From the NCBI GenBank assembly GCA_016713245.1, contig JADJPM010000001.1, positions 992,001 through 1,056,000 of the forward strand: a stretch of 64,000 nt of DNA. The letters run 5' to 3'. This document shows positions 43,083-55,162 of this stretch, one piece after another. The position numbers were made by a program, and so were the translations under genes. This DNA comes from Verrucomicrobiaceae bacterium (GTDB lineage: Bacteria > Verrucomicrobiota > Verrucomicrobiia > Verrucomicrobiales > Verrucomicrobiaceae). The notes under the pieces are model-generated. The model searched no databases. It was not told where the DNA came from and worked only from the letters and a program-made list of their open reading frames with translations. Within the stretch, counting starts at the first letter, position 1; each line of letters opens with the position of its first letter.

Positions 43083-46000
43083 TCAGTTACTGGTGACTCG
43101 GAGGCGGACGAATTTGGCTCCGCCGAGATCGATGGACGGCGTGACGCGAACGGTGACCGTCTCGGTGGTGCCATCGCCAGTGGGAACGGCGGATTTTTCG
43201 ACGACGCTAGCTCCCGTGTCATCCCAGGTGAGGAGATCGGTGCTGGTTTCGACGATGTAGTTCAGGCCCGCCCGCTGGATGCGGCGGCGGAATTGCATGC
43301 ACAGATACTTTTGGCCGCTACCGCCATCGGTTTCAGTGAGTGCCGCTGGGAGCATGCTGCGGGCATTGGCGGAGCCTGCGGGGATGCCAAGGGCGTGCTC
43401 GAGGAGTGCATCTAGGCCGTTGTTTTCAGGATCGCCGCCGGGTGTCGCAATTCGGAAGACGGTGACGGTGGTGGTGGCGGTGTTGGGCGGGACGGCGTTG
43501 TCCGCAGCGGTGACGGTGATGGAGTTCGTGCCGTCGGTAAGGCCGGTGAGCGCGGAGGTCCAGTTGGCGAAGGCGTTTGATGTGCTGGCGGCATTGCCCG
43601 CAGCCGTGACGCTTACGACTCCGCTGGTGGCATCCGTGGTGGTGCCGGCGAGGGTGGCTGTGGCGGCTGTGGTGGTGAGTTGCGGGACGGTGATGACGGG
43701 TGGCGTGGCGTCCTGGGTGGATGAGACGGCGTTAGACCAGGGGCTAGTGATTTTTGCCGCAGGGCTGACCACATAGCCGATGCTCCAGTCACGAAGGTAG
43801 GGCGTGCTTGATGAGTTGGAGGAGGCGAGATTTGCCCTTAAGCGCAGCGCGGTGTGCGAGGCCACCGCAGGGAGGGATGCGAGGTTCGTGCCTGAGGTGA
43901 CACCGGCTGCGAGCAGGTTTCCTGCGCCGTCCAGCACATCAATCGACCCCGAAGAACCCGGGCTGGAAGTATCCAGCGCGTATGAAAGCGGGCCCCACTG
44001 ATGGCGGTAAGCCGGTGAAACGACTGGGGATGTCACGGAGCCGCTCGAGACAAACACCGGTGTGTTTTTGGTGACGGTGATGTCGTCGAAATAGCAACGT
44101 CCCGCGGCAGCAGAGAAGTAAACAGAGGGTCTTCCAGTGCTGAAGGTCGTGTCTGATCGAACCATGGAAGTGCTCCCGCCGTCAATCACCAGAGGAGTTT
44201 CGACAACAACACCTCCACTGACAGCGACCCGCCACGCTTGAAGGGTGAGCGTGTTGCCCTGGGTGGTGAGCCGCAGTTTGACATTGTCGGAAGAGGACAA
44301 AGTGATGCTGTTGGACGAGGCTCCCAATGGATTGAGGATGCCATTGAGGAGAACCTGAATCGAGAGGGTGACCGAGGTGTTATTGAATGAAGCAAATGCA
44401 GCGTAGCCTTGAATGCCGCCCGTCGCCGACAGGCTGGACCGCATGAGCAGGCTGCCATAAAGGAATCCCGTGATGCCTTCTGGAGCCAGATAGCCCTCGA
44501 TGGAGCCATCCGCGAATGTGTAAGTGGAGGTGGCAGGCATGAAGGCATAGCCAGTCGATGTGCCGGACGCACTTCCGATGCGGCCCTCCAGATCGCTGCC
44601 TTGGTTTACTGGAAGTGCGGGGGTGGTATTGGGGCCCGCTGTCATGGCCTGCCTGTCCATGGTGGCACCACCGCCGGTGGCCGGGAACACGGTTTCTGCC
44701 CAGGATGTGCCAGCGGCGTCGAAGTTTTCTGTCCAAGTCACCGGCGTGGAACTGCTTGAGGCGAGAGAGATGTCATGCACGGAGAGAGACCGGCTGGTGC
44801 CGGAGAGTGTTGCGGTGGCGAAGTCCGCGTAAGAGGTCTGCTGCCACTCGGCGAAGGACGCGGGCGTGTCGTTGGCCGCGACGCCACGAACCCGGTAATG
44901 ATACAGGGCGCCATCTTGGAGGCCGGATTGGGAACTCGAGGTGCCTGCGATGCCCGGAGTGATTACTGGCGAGGAGAAAGAGGGGAGAAGATCCCGCTCC
45001 AATAAGTGGCTGCCAGCTCCCGGTGAGGCGGACCAAGAAAGCGTATTGCTGGTGCCACCCGTGAAGGGCGGCTCCGCGGCCAGGACGGGGCTGCTGTATC
45101 CGGAAACGATTGGCTGCGAAGCACCAAATACACCCGATGCGCTCGCATGCAGCACCACCGCCGGATGCGTGGAATTGACCGTGAGATTGCCAGTCCACTG
45201 GCTGTTGACGAAGGCACCCGTCGTCGCAGGAGTGACGGACAAGCCCGAGTCACTGACGAGACGGATTTGAGGCCGCTCGATGGCGGTGAAGCGAGGTGTG
45301 GAGGTGCCGCTCCAGGTCGTCGGCGCACCGGAGGTTTGCGAGTAGTAGAAAATCATCCCGATGTCATAGCCGGTGGGGTCACGGCGGAGCCACGCACCCG
45401 TTCCGGTCGTGGTGTTGTCCGTGCTGATGTCGAGCATGAGGTTGTCCACGCCGTTATAATCGAAGGGTGTGGTGAAGGTGAAGACCACCCAACCTGTGGT
45501 GTTGAAGGTATGGTTTCCCTGCCAGACGGTCGTCCATCCCGATGTCTCCCAGTTCTGGGAGGCGTTGAAGTTGCTCAGAGACGTGTGTTTCAGGCGAAGC
45601 GTGAAGCTGTTGTAAACAAAGGTGGAGGATTGCGAGATATTCAGTGCCAATCCGGTGATCCGCCGGGCTGGCCCTGCTTCGGAACGTTTGTAGATGATCT
45701 GGCCGCGGCAGTCAGACTGGAAGGTGTAAAGCGGCACCGTGCTCTGGAAGAGGCCGTCACCGATGGTCGTGGTGGTGGAGAGGGGGCTGGCGACGGACAC
45801 ACTGGCCGATCCTGAGAAGACACCCGGCGCCCCATCCGCATCCACGGCCGTGAGAGTTACCGGGAAGGGTGTCCCGGGTACCACATGAGCCGGCTGGCTG
45901 GTACAGACAAAGCGAGTGGCCGGGCCCGACGTGACGGCAAAACTATTGCTCGTTCCGGTGCTTCCGGCTGGTCCTGTGACGCCGAGCGTGACATTGGTGG

Positions 46001-49000
46001 TCGATTGCGTGGCGGTGATCTGGCCGGTCCACACGCCATTGACGAAGGCTCCCGACAAGCCGGGTGTGATGGGGAATGGAGAGCCCGCAGACTGTGCGGA
46101 TAGTGAGACCGTGCCGACGAAGCCGGTCAGAGTGGCGTTGGCGGCGTTTTGAGCCGTGACGGTCACATTGAACGGCACATTTTTGGACTGAGCTGAAATG
46201 GTGGAGATCGCGAAGTGATGCGGATCATTGTCCAGGACGGAAATAGAGGCACTGCCGGAAGTGAAGCCTGAGCTGCTGGCTGTGATGGAGACCGGCTGAT
46301 TGCCATCCTGAAGAGCATCATCGATGACGTTCAGGGTGAATGCCGCCGAAGTCATGCCAGCGGGAATGACCACGGTGGCGGTGGCCGGTTCAGCCTCGGT
46401 GAGATCGCTCGAGGAGAGGCTAATCGTGGTGTCCGTGGCCTGGGCTGAAGCGAATGACACACTGCCGGAGACAGTGCCGGCGGATTCCGATGCCGTCGCT
46501 GGCAGGCTCACGACCAGCGGAGGAGGTGCAATCACGTTGAAGGTGTTTGAGGCTCCGCTGGTGGCACCATTGACCGCACGCAGGCGGACGCTGGAGGCGG
46601 TGTCTGCCGCAGACACGTTGCCGCTCCACACGCCATTGGTGAAGGTGCCGGATACCGTCGGCGTGACAGGCACGCTGACTCCCACGGTGCCAAAGCGGAT
46701 GTTCGGCAGCACGAAGTTCGTTACCGGTGTGGGGTTGGTGGTGCCGGACCAGGTGAGAGGATTGCCGTAGTCAGTGTCGGTTTGCAGCAGGGTGGTGCGG
46801 CTCGTGACTGAACTGGTGTAGCGTGTGTAGCCCTGCGTCACGCCCGTCGAGGCGTTGTAGTAGCTGAAGTCAATCATGAGCGAGCTCGTGCCGTTGTAGG
46901 CAAATGGCGTGCTGAAATCGAACTGACGCCAGCCGGTGCTGGAGATGGTGGTGTTGGCCTGATACACGGTCGTCCAGCCGGCGCTGTCCCAAGAAGCCGT
47001 GGCCGAGGTGGCCGAGGTGTGCTTCATGCGGATCGTGTAGCCGGTGAAGGGGCTGCCAGGGACGGCATCGACGAAGAGGGCCAGGTTGTGAATGGTGCGG
47101 GCGGCTCCCACCTCGGAGGGAAGGTAGATGACTTGCATGCGCTGCGAGCGGCTTTGTGATCCAAGCGGGATGGACCATGTGAAGGTGCTCGTGCCTACGA
47201 TCACTTGCGATGAGTCACTGGAGATCGAGAGGGCGGCAGTCTGGTTGAAGGACGTCACCGTGTTGTTGCCGATGTCCTGGGCGGTGATCGTGACCGGGAC
47301 CTGGATGCCAGTCACCACAGTGGCAGGCATCGGCGAGATGCCAAAGTGGTCCAGGCTGCCACCGCTGACAGCGAATGCATTGCTCGTGCTGCTGCCGCCC
47401 GTGACCGGATCGGTGAGGGTCAGCACCGCATTGGTGGCGTCATTTCCCACGCTCACGCTTTGAGTTTTCACACCGCTGCTGAAGCTGGTGAGCGTGCTGG
47501 GCGTGACCGAGATCGGCGAGGCTCCGTCCGCCGCCGTGAGCACGGGTGATCCCGCGTAAGTGGTGATGGTGACATCGTTGATGTCCTTGGCCGTGAAGGT
47601 GACGTTGAACGGGGCGTTTCTCACCTGCGGGCTGGCCACCGCAGAGACTGTGAAATGATGTGCATCGTCGTCGAGCACGCTGATGGCCGAACTGGTGGCA
47701 CTCGTGAAGGAGGCGGCACTGGCGGTGATCGTCGCGGTCTGGGTGCCGTCGAGGGCCGTGTCATTGACCGGTGTGAGGGTGAAGTAACCACTGACAAACG
47801 ATCCCGCGTTGATGGTGACGGTGCTGGAGACATTCAGCTCGCTCGTGTCGCTGGAGATGAGATTGATCGTCAGCGGGGCTGGGACGGAGCCTGCAAGGGT
47901 GATGTAGCCGCCAGTGGTGTTGGCAGCGCCTCCTTCTCTCATGCTGGTGGTTAGCAAAATAAAGCTCAAGGCACGGCTTTCATTATCGGTGACCTGCACG
48001 GTGCCGGTGGCAGGCGTGGAGCCGGCCAGGGTGGCGGTGATGACCGCGTCCTGATTGCCGTCGATGACGGAGTTGTTCGGAGCGGTGAGCGTGAAGGCGG
48101 CGCTGGATTGACCTGCGGGGATCACCACGGAAGCTGGCACGGTGAGGCGGGCGGTTAGTGAGGAGGAAAGGCTGATCGTGAGGTCTGCCGCTGCCTGCGT
48201 GGCGAGTTGGACGCTGGCCTGCCCGGTGGTGCTTGAGGTGCCTTCGGCGAGCGTCGCTGGCAGCGTGAGGGTGAGTGTGGTGGTTTCGTTATCGTTCACC
48301 GTCGTCGTCGCCTGCGCCCGATTGTAGGCAGGGGCGGTGGCGCTGATGACCACAGCTTGTGCACCATCCAGCAATGCATCTTCAGGCAGATTGATCGTGA
48401 AAGCGGCACTGGTCTGGCCGGCCAGAATGGTGGCACTGGCCGAGGGCACGGCTTCGGAGGTATCAGATGACGCAAACGTCACGGTCAAATCCGACGCGGG
48501 GGCCACACTAGCGGTCAACGTGCCATTTAGAGTTCCTCCCTCGGTCCCGCTGGCGGGTATCGACAGGCTCAGCGAGCCTGTGCTGGTCACAGCAAATGCA
48601 TTCGAGCTGCCTGTCACCAGAGGTGAAGTCGCGTGGATTGCCAGTGTCTGCGCTGCTGGCTGTGAGGAAGGCACCGAGACACTTCCGGTCCATGTCCCAT
48701 TGGTAAAGGAAGCCAGGTTTGGCTGCAAATCGCCTAGCCGCTGGATGACCATGCGCACATTCGGCGTGAGGCTGGTGTAACCTGGAGCAGGCGATGTTCC
48801 ACTCCAGGTCAAAGGATCACCGGCTAGATTGTTGGAAGAGGCGAATATGGTCCCGGCCCCAATTGTGGTGAAATACACCGAGCCGAAGTCGAAGGTGCCT
48901 GGAACAGCCACGTTGTTGAAGCTGATATCGACGAGCAGATTGTTTGTGCCGTTGTAATCGAATGGCTGGGAGAAGGGGATCGTCATCCAGCCTGTGGCTG

Positions 49001-52000
49001 ACACTGATACGTTTGCCTGATGAACCACGGTCATGCCGGAACTTTCCCACTCGCGGTCGCCGAGAGCCGAATAACTGGCCTTTGAAGTATGTTTAAGGCG
49101 GATCGTAAAGGCTGTCATGCTGTGCGGCGGGATGCCGAACACATTGAATGCCAGGGACATGATTCTTCCCGCCCCGCCTACGTCGGTAGAACTGTAAATA
49201 AACTGAGCACGATGGTCTGCGTAATTCGTCCGAAAGATATTTTCACTGGCCACAGCAGCCACGCCGATGGTGGTCGTGTCCGTGTTTGTGAGCGTTCGCA
49301 GCTGGGCGCTGCCATTAAATCCCGTCAGCGTGTTTCCAGCACTATCCTTCGCTGTCAAAGTGGCGGCGAAGGGCACGTTGGCCACCTGCGGTGAGGGAAT
49401 GGTGCTCCAGTCGAAGTGATGCACCGGCGCGGTCAGGGTGAAGGTGACGGGAACATCCTGCTGGGGGGACGCGGGATCGTTCGAGGTAAAACGCAGGGTG
49501 GCGTTATACACTCCTGCCACAAGGACGCCTGGAGTGAATGTGGCGGTGACGTTGGCGTTTCCGCCTTGAGCGATCGTCCCGGAAGACGATGACAAGGAAA
49601 GCCACGGGGCTGCACCAACGATGGAGGCGTTCCAGTTCAGTGAGCCAGTGCCGGGGTTGCTGAGTGCGAGAGCCTGGCTCATGGAGCCCTCACCTTGCAG
49701 CGTGGTGACGTTTAACGCCGCTGGCAAGATGGCGAGGGTGGGGCCGGCGATCACATCAAAGCTGTTGCTGCTGCCAGTGAGGCCTCCCGCAGCATTCGCT
49801 GTGAGGGTGACGGCGGAAGCCGGTGCCGGGAAAGTCACCGCGCCGCTCCAAACGCCGTTGAGGAAGGCACCGGTGCCCGCTGGTGTCATGCTGACGGCTC
49901 CGCCGGCATTTGCCGCAGAGAGCGTGGCGGTGCCGGTGAAGTTCGTCACGGTCTGGTTATCGATGGATTCGGCACGCAGAGTGATGGAGAAGGCTCCCAG
50001 GGCAAGCTGAGGAGAGCTGATCGGATCGAAGGCGAGGTGATGAACTTCATCGTCGAGGACACTGATGTCGTGTGAGTCACCCGTGAGGCCGGAGGCGCTC
50101 GCGTTCAGGCTGACGGCGACGGCTCCATCGCTGAGAGCGTCATCCACGGGCGTGATGTCGAAAGAGACACTGCCCGCACCGGCAGGGATGACCACGGTGG
50201 CGGGCAAGGTGAGCTCGCTGGTGTCTGAGCTGACCAGGGTGACGGTCACATCGGTGCCTGCAATGACTGGCGGGGCAAAGCCGATGCTGCCGGTGAGTGG
50301 TGCGGCGGATTCGAGCACGCTGGCGGGCAGGGTGATGACCAGCGGAGTGGAGGCGTCATTGTCCGCGAGGGAGACGGCGGCGGTGTCACTGCCGGAGCCC
50401 AAGCTGGCTGTGACAGTGGTGCTGGAGGCCTCCAAGATGGTGTCATTCTCGGCCTTCGTGAGGTCAAAGGCGGCGCTGGTGGCTCCGGCGGGCAGAGCGA
50501 CGGACGCTGGCAGCGTCAATCCATTCACCGGGGAGGCGGAAAGGGCCACGGAGAGGTCAAACAGGTTCGCGGAGGTCATGGAGACACTTCCGCTGATCGT
50601 GCCGCCCTCGGCCAAAGTGGCTGGAAGGCTCAAATCAAAGCCTGCGGGCGTTTCGTCGTCCAAAATGGCCATTTCGACCACACTGCGTCGAAAACCCTCC
50701 GCGGTGGCGACGACCTGCAAAGGCAGGTTTCCGGTCAAAAAGGCGTCTTGAGCCACTGAAATGGCAAAATCCGCCGAAACGGTGTTTCCGGCCAGAATCG
50801 TGACCGTGGCAGGCACGGTGAGGCCGCCGGGCCGGTTCGTGGCGAGTGTGATGATGGTGTCAACCGCCCGCACGGCAGGCAGGGTGACGTTCGCCATGGC
50901 ACTGCCGCCTTCCGCGAGGGTGGCGGGAGCGCTCAGCACGAGCTGCTGCTCTGGACGGCCCGTGACGCGGATGTCATCGAAGGCGAAGCCATCACCGCCG
51001 ACCCACGAAGAGTTGTCGAAGTGGTTGAAGCGGATTCGGAAGTCTGCGCCGGGGGTGAAACCGAAGGTGGTGGCCGCCGCGCTGAGATCGACGGTGAACT
51101 CCTGATAGGTGTTGTTGGAGGCAGTGCCGCGCAGCGCCTGGACCTCATACCAGGTGTTTCCATCCGTGCTGACGGCCACGCCGTCGAAATTAGCTCCTCC
51201 TGTGAAGGGATTGGTGGGCGGCGCCTGGTCCTCGTCGTTGTTCTCCTTCATCCAGAACTTCAGCGTGAGGTCCTGATGGCCGGTGACATCGAGTGTGAGC
51301 GAGGCCTCATTGCGTGAATCACCGGTGGTGTGCACATCCATGAGCAAATGATAGACTCCACGCGGCACCTGCTGGTTGGTGATCTGGGTGCGGTGGTTGC
51401 CGGTGCCGGTGATGGCCCATTGCGGCCTGAAGACGCCGCTCTCAAAGTCATCCTCAAAGAGCGTGGCCACTGGCTCTGGCGGCGTGTAGGCGTTGGCAGT
51501 GACAGTGATGTCGTCGAAAGCAAAACCGTCCGAGCCATAGGTGAAGTTGTCGAAGTGGTTGAAACGGATTTTGAAGGCGGAGTTGAGGCTGAGGCCATGG
51601 GTCGTGGCGGCGGCGCTGAGGTTCACCTTGAACTGGGTGTAGGTGCTGCTGATGCCATCGGCGGTGCGCAGGCCCTTTACCTCATACCAGGTGTTTCCAT
51701 CACTGCTGATGGCCACGCCGTCGAAGTCCGCGCCGCCTGTGAAGGGTAGGGTGGGTGGTCCGCTGTCCTCGTCACCACTCTCCTTCATCCAGAAGCTCAG
51801 TTCCACGTCTGATTTACCGGCGAGGTTGAGGGTTAGAGTGGCTTCGTTGCGGGCGTTGGAGCCATCCGAGGTGGAATCCATCGTCATGTGGCGGGTGCCG
51901 GTGCGCGGGCCGTTCGCGGTTGTGATGATGGTGCGGTGGGTGCCGGTGCCGGAGATGGTCCATTCCGGTTTGAAGGTGGTATCTTCAAAACCATCCGTGA

Positions 52001-53860
52001 ACATGACCTGCGGCGGCGGGTAGGAGATGGGCGCTGGCGATTGGATGGCAAAAATGCCGCTCTGGCCGGTGAGGCTGCCTGCCGTCCCTTCCAGGCGCAC
52101 GGCGGCGAGGCCGGCGGGGACGTAAAAGCTCGTGCTGGCGGCACCATTCACGAGCGTCAGGCTTGCAGAAGCCACCGCAGCCCCACCAGGGGAGGTGACG
52201 AGCTCCACGGTGACGGGGCCTGTCGTTTCATTCACCAGGATACCTGCTGCATCCACTGCGCTGACCTGCACCGGGATGGCAGTGCCAGCGGGATGGGGCG
52301 AGGTGACAGGGGCAAAGGCTAGAGCCATCGCCGGGCCGCCCGTGACCACTTCAAAGGCATCTGACGTGCCCGTGGCACCGTCCCCGCCTGTGGCCAGGAG
52401 TGTCACGCTCGTGCTCGCTTCTCCAACGGCCAGATTACCGCTCCACACGCCATTGACAAAGGTGCCGGAGCTGGCGGCGGAGAGTGGTAGGGAGGCACCT
52501 CCTGAGTGCGCCGAGAGTGCCACGCTGCCATTGAATCCAGTGAGGGTACTGTCCGTGGCATCACGGGCGGTGAGGGTCACGGCAAACGGTGCGTTACGCG
52601 TCTGTGGTGAGGGCACGATGGCCCACTCAAAGGAGGCGGGGTCATTGTCCTGCACCTGCAGACTGGCGCTGCCATCGAAGAACCCGGCGGCGGTGGCGGT
52701 GAGCGTGACGCTTTGCGTACCGTCCTGCACGCTATCTTCCACCGGGAAGACTTGAAAATTCGTGGAAACTTGGCCGGCAGGGATGAGAACGGTGCCAGCC
52801 ACGGTGGCCTCCGAGTTGTCACTGGAGACCAGCGTGATGCTCGTATCCACAGTCCGTGGACCGGACAGTGCCACGGTGCCGACACCAGGAGCACCGCCTT
52901 CACTCAGCGTGGCGGGTGGGGTGATGGTGAGCGTAACGGTTTCATTGTCGAGCACGTCCAGACTGCCGCTGGCGGAGACGAGCCCCTGCCCGCTGGCGGT
53001 GAGACTGACTGTCTGCGTGCCATCGAGCCGCACATCATTGACCGGCGCGATGGTGAAGGTGGAAGATCGTGCTCCAGCGCTGATGGTGGAAATGGAGCTG
53101 ACCGTGGCCTCCGCCGTGTTTCCAGAGATCAAAAACACCGTGGTGGCCACCGGCTGCACGGGCTCGATAAAGACGGTTCCAGTGCCGTTGCTGCCGCCTT
53201 CCGTCACACTGGCTGGCAGGGCGAGCGTGAGCACCGACTGCTCATCATCGACTACGCGGATGTGCGTGTAGCTGGTGGTCTGGCCGGTGGCGCTTGCGGT
53301 GACGATGACTCCCTTGCCTACGTCTGCGAAGACGTTTTGCGGAGCACTGATGGTGGTGCTGGCGCTCGTCTGCCCGGCGAGGATCGTGACGGGCGACGCG
53401 ATACTCAGGCGGGCGGCAGCATTCGAGGTCAAGGTGACGCTCGTATTGGACGCTGCGGCGGCAGGCAAGGTCACGGTCACTGATTGGTTCAAGGTACCCT
53501 CGGTGATCGCAGGCGGCAGATTCACGGCAATGGAAGTCGTGGGATTGGCCTTCACCGCCACGTCGTCAATGCCGATGCCGTCATTGGCGATGGCCTGATC
53601 GTCATACTGGGAGAAACGAAGCTGGAAAGTGCTATTGAAACTCCAGCCAAGGCGTTGAATGACCGGATCAAGGAACACCCTTGTCGCCGAGGTGCCGTAG
53701 CTGGAAGAAAGAAAGCGCAGCGCACTCACCTCCACCCAGGTGACGCCATCCTGGCTGATGGCCACGCCGTCATAATTCATCGTGGAGCCAAAAGTGCCCA
53801 ACGGACCCGTCAGAGTCGGAGCATGGGAATCATCAGCAAAGCTCTTCGCGAACCATTCTA
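43083..53860 (-). pseudogene. C-terminal part of an IS-disrupted giant secreted beta-repeat protein
   Basis: This is the severed 3' part of the gene starting at 60468. It is open for about 3,590 codons to the stop at 43083; its first potential ATG (53885) lies in the IS, so it lacks its own signal peptide and probably is not exported. It holds many Calx-beta-like repeats (words such as LPASVTEGG and SVTLTA), several jelly-roll modules with GVAISSDGNTWYEV and FAFDDITV patterns, three further modules of the RMKHTS type, and a BACON-like segment near 49,500. The end (NNGLDALLEHALGIP, then NYIVETSTDLLTWDD) is the sorting-type C-terminal domain common in Verrucomicrobiota. Confidence 0.88.
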
Positions 53861-55162
53861 GGGCACCTCTGGATAGGGGGTGCATTTTTGCAAGCGGCTC
53901 CAGGAACTGAAAAAACGGCGTTTTTACCCGCCTTTCTCCTCGTGCGATGGTGCACGAGCCATGCCTCAGCGGGCTTTTGAGTGGGGTTTGAGGCTCGTTT
54001 TGTCTTCTTTTTTGCCCGTTCTACGGCGCTTACGGCGCTCTGCCCGTCTCAACGGGCCAAGCAGGCATAGCGATCCATGTTGTAAACCAGATTGCTGAGG
54101 TGGTTGTGCTGTGTGGCTCGTTTCAACCCGATGCTCCGACACCAGTCGGCCCCCATCTGCGCCATCCTCGCGAAGATGTGCTCCACCCTCACTCGCATCC
54201 GGCTGATCGTGTGGTTGGTCTGCTGCTCTTTTTCACTCAGCGCATGGCCCCGCGTCGCTTTGCGCATGAGGAACTCCTCGGCGTTGAGCTTGATGAGATG
54301 CGCTTCGTGCTCGGCGCTGTGGTAGGCGCTGTCGGCGAGCACGGCTTGGTCTTTCTCATCGAGGAGTTCTTCAAAGACCTGGCTGTCATGCAGATGCGCA
54401 GGTGTGGTGGTGGCTTTGATGATGAGCTTGGTTTTCAAGTCGGCTTTCACATGGTTCTTCCAGCCGTAGTGGGCCTCGTTGTTTTTCTTCGTCCAACGCG
54501 CTTCGCTATCCTTCTGCCGACCCACGGCTGGGTTGGTGTCGAACTCCTCGGGCCGCCCGCCCTCTTTGATGCTCTGGTTTTGCTCGCGGCTGTTTCGCTG
54601 GCGCGGGGCTTCCGGTGAAGCTGGCGTCGATGATGCTGCCTTCACGGGCGATGTAGCCTTGAGCTTCGAGCTGGAGGTTGAAGGCATCGAAGAGCTTGCG
54701 ACTGCCCTCGCGTCCACTTTCTTCGAGACGCTGCTTGAAGTCCCAGATCGTCTTGGCGTCGGGGATAACATCGCCGATGCGCAGGCCGAGGAAGCTTTTA
54801 AAGCTCGTGCGGTCAAAGATTTGCTCCTCGGTGGCGTCGTCGCTGAGCCCGTGGAACTTTTGCAGCACGAGCACCTTGAGCATGAGCACGGGGTCGAAGG
54901 GTGGCTTGCCGCCTTTGCGCCAGTCGCGGGTGGCGTAGCCGGTGAGTTCTTCGAGCAGCGGGCGGAAGCTCTCCCAAGGGATAAGCTCGCGTAGCTTGAG
55001 GATGCCGGTGGTCTTGGCCGCGACGGCCTGCTCGTGTTCGATGGCGCTGAAAAGCCCTCCTCCTCGCTGGGTCTTGCGGTAGTGATTCATGCCCTTCTAC
55101 ATGGCTTATCAATGCGCCCGGCGAAAGCTTCTCCTGGGGAAATGAGGTTTCCAGAGGTGCCC
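53861..55162 (-). mobile_element. IS5-family insertion sequence, 1,302 bp
   Basis: Perfect 13-base terminal inverted repeats GGGCACCTCTGGA (53861-53873 and, inverted, 55150-55162) are flanked by the 4-base direct repeat TCTA (53857-53860 and 55163-55166). It encodes one transposase, now frameshifted. It interrupts the giant protease gene; subtracting the IS plus one TCTA (1,306 bases) puts both halves of the gene in the same frame. No passenger gene is present, and 188 bases between the left end and the transposase stop are noncoding. Confidence 0.93.
54049..55090 (-). pseudogene. IS5-family DDE transposase with a single-base frameshift
   Basis: Two overlapping frames make one transposase. 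The first (start 55090) runs through ELIPWESFRPLLEELTGY, PFDPVLMLKVLVLQKFH and GSIIDASF with the first catalytic Asp. One extra base near 54612-54613 shifts the frame; the second part continues APRQRNSREQN, DSEARWTKKNNEAHYGWKNH, VLADSAYHS with the second Asp and RMRVRVEHIFARM with the catalytic Glu. The shift is +1, not the -1 used for programmed frameshifting in parts of this family, so the element is probably non-autonomous unless this is a sequencing error. Confidence 0.88.

Noticed and set aside
43083..53860. CRISPR-like regularity in the repeated DNA
   Set aside because: The periodicity follows protein repeats of about 100 residues with divergent DNA, not short identical repeats with spacers.
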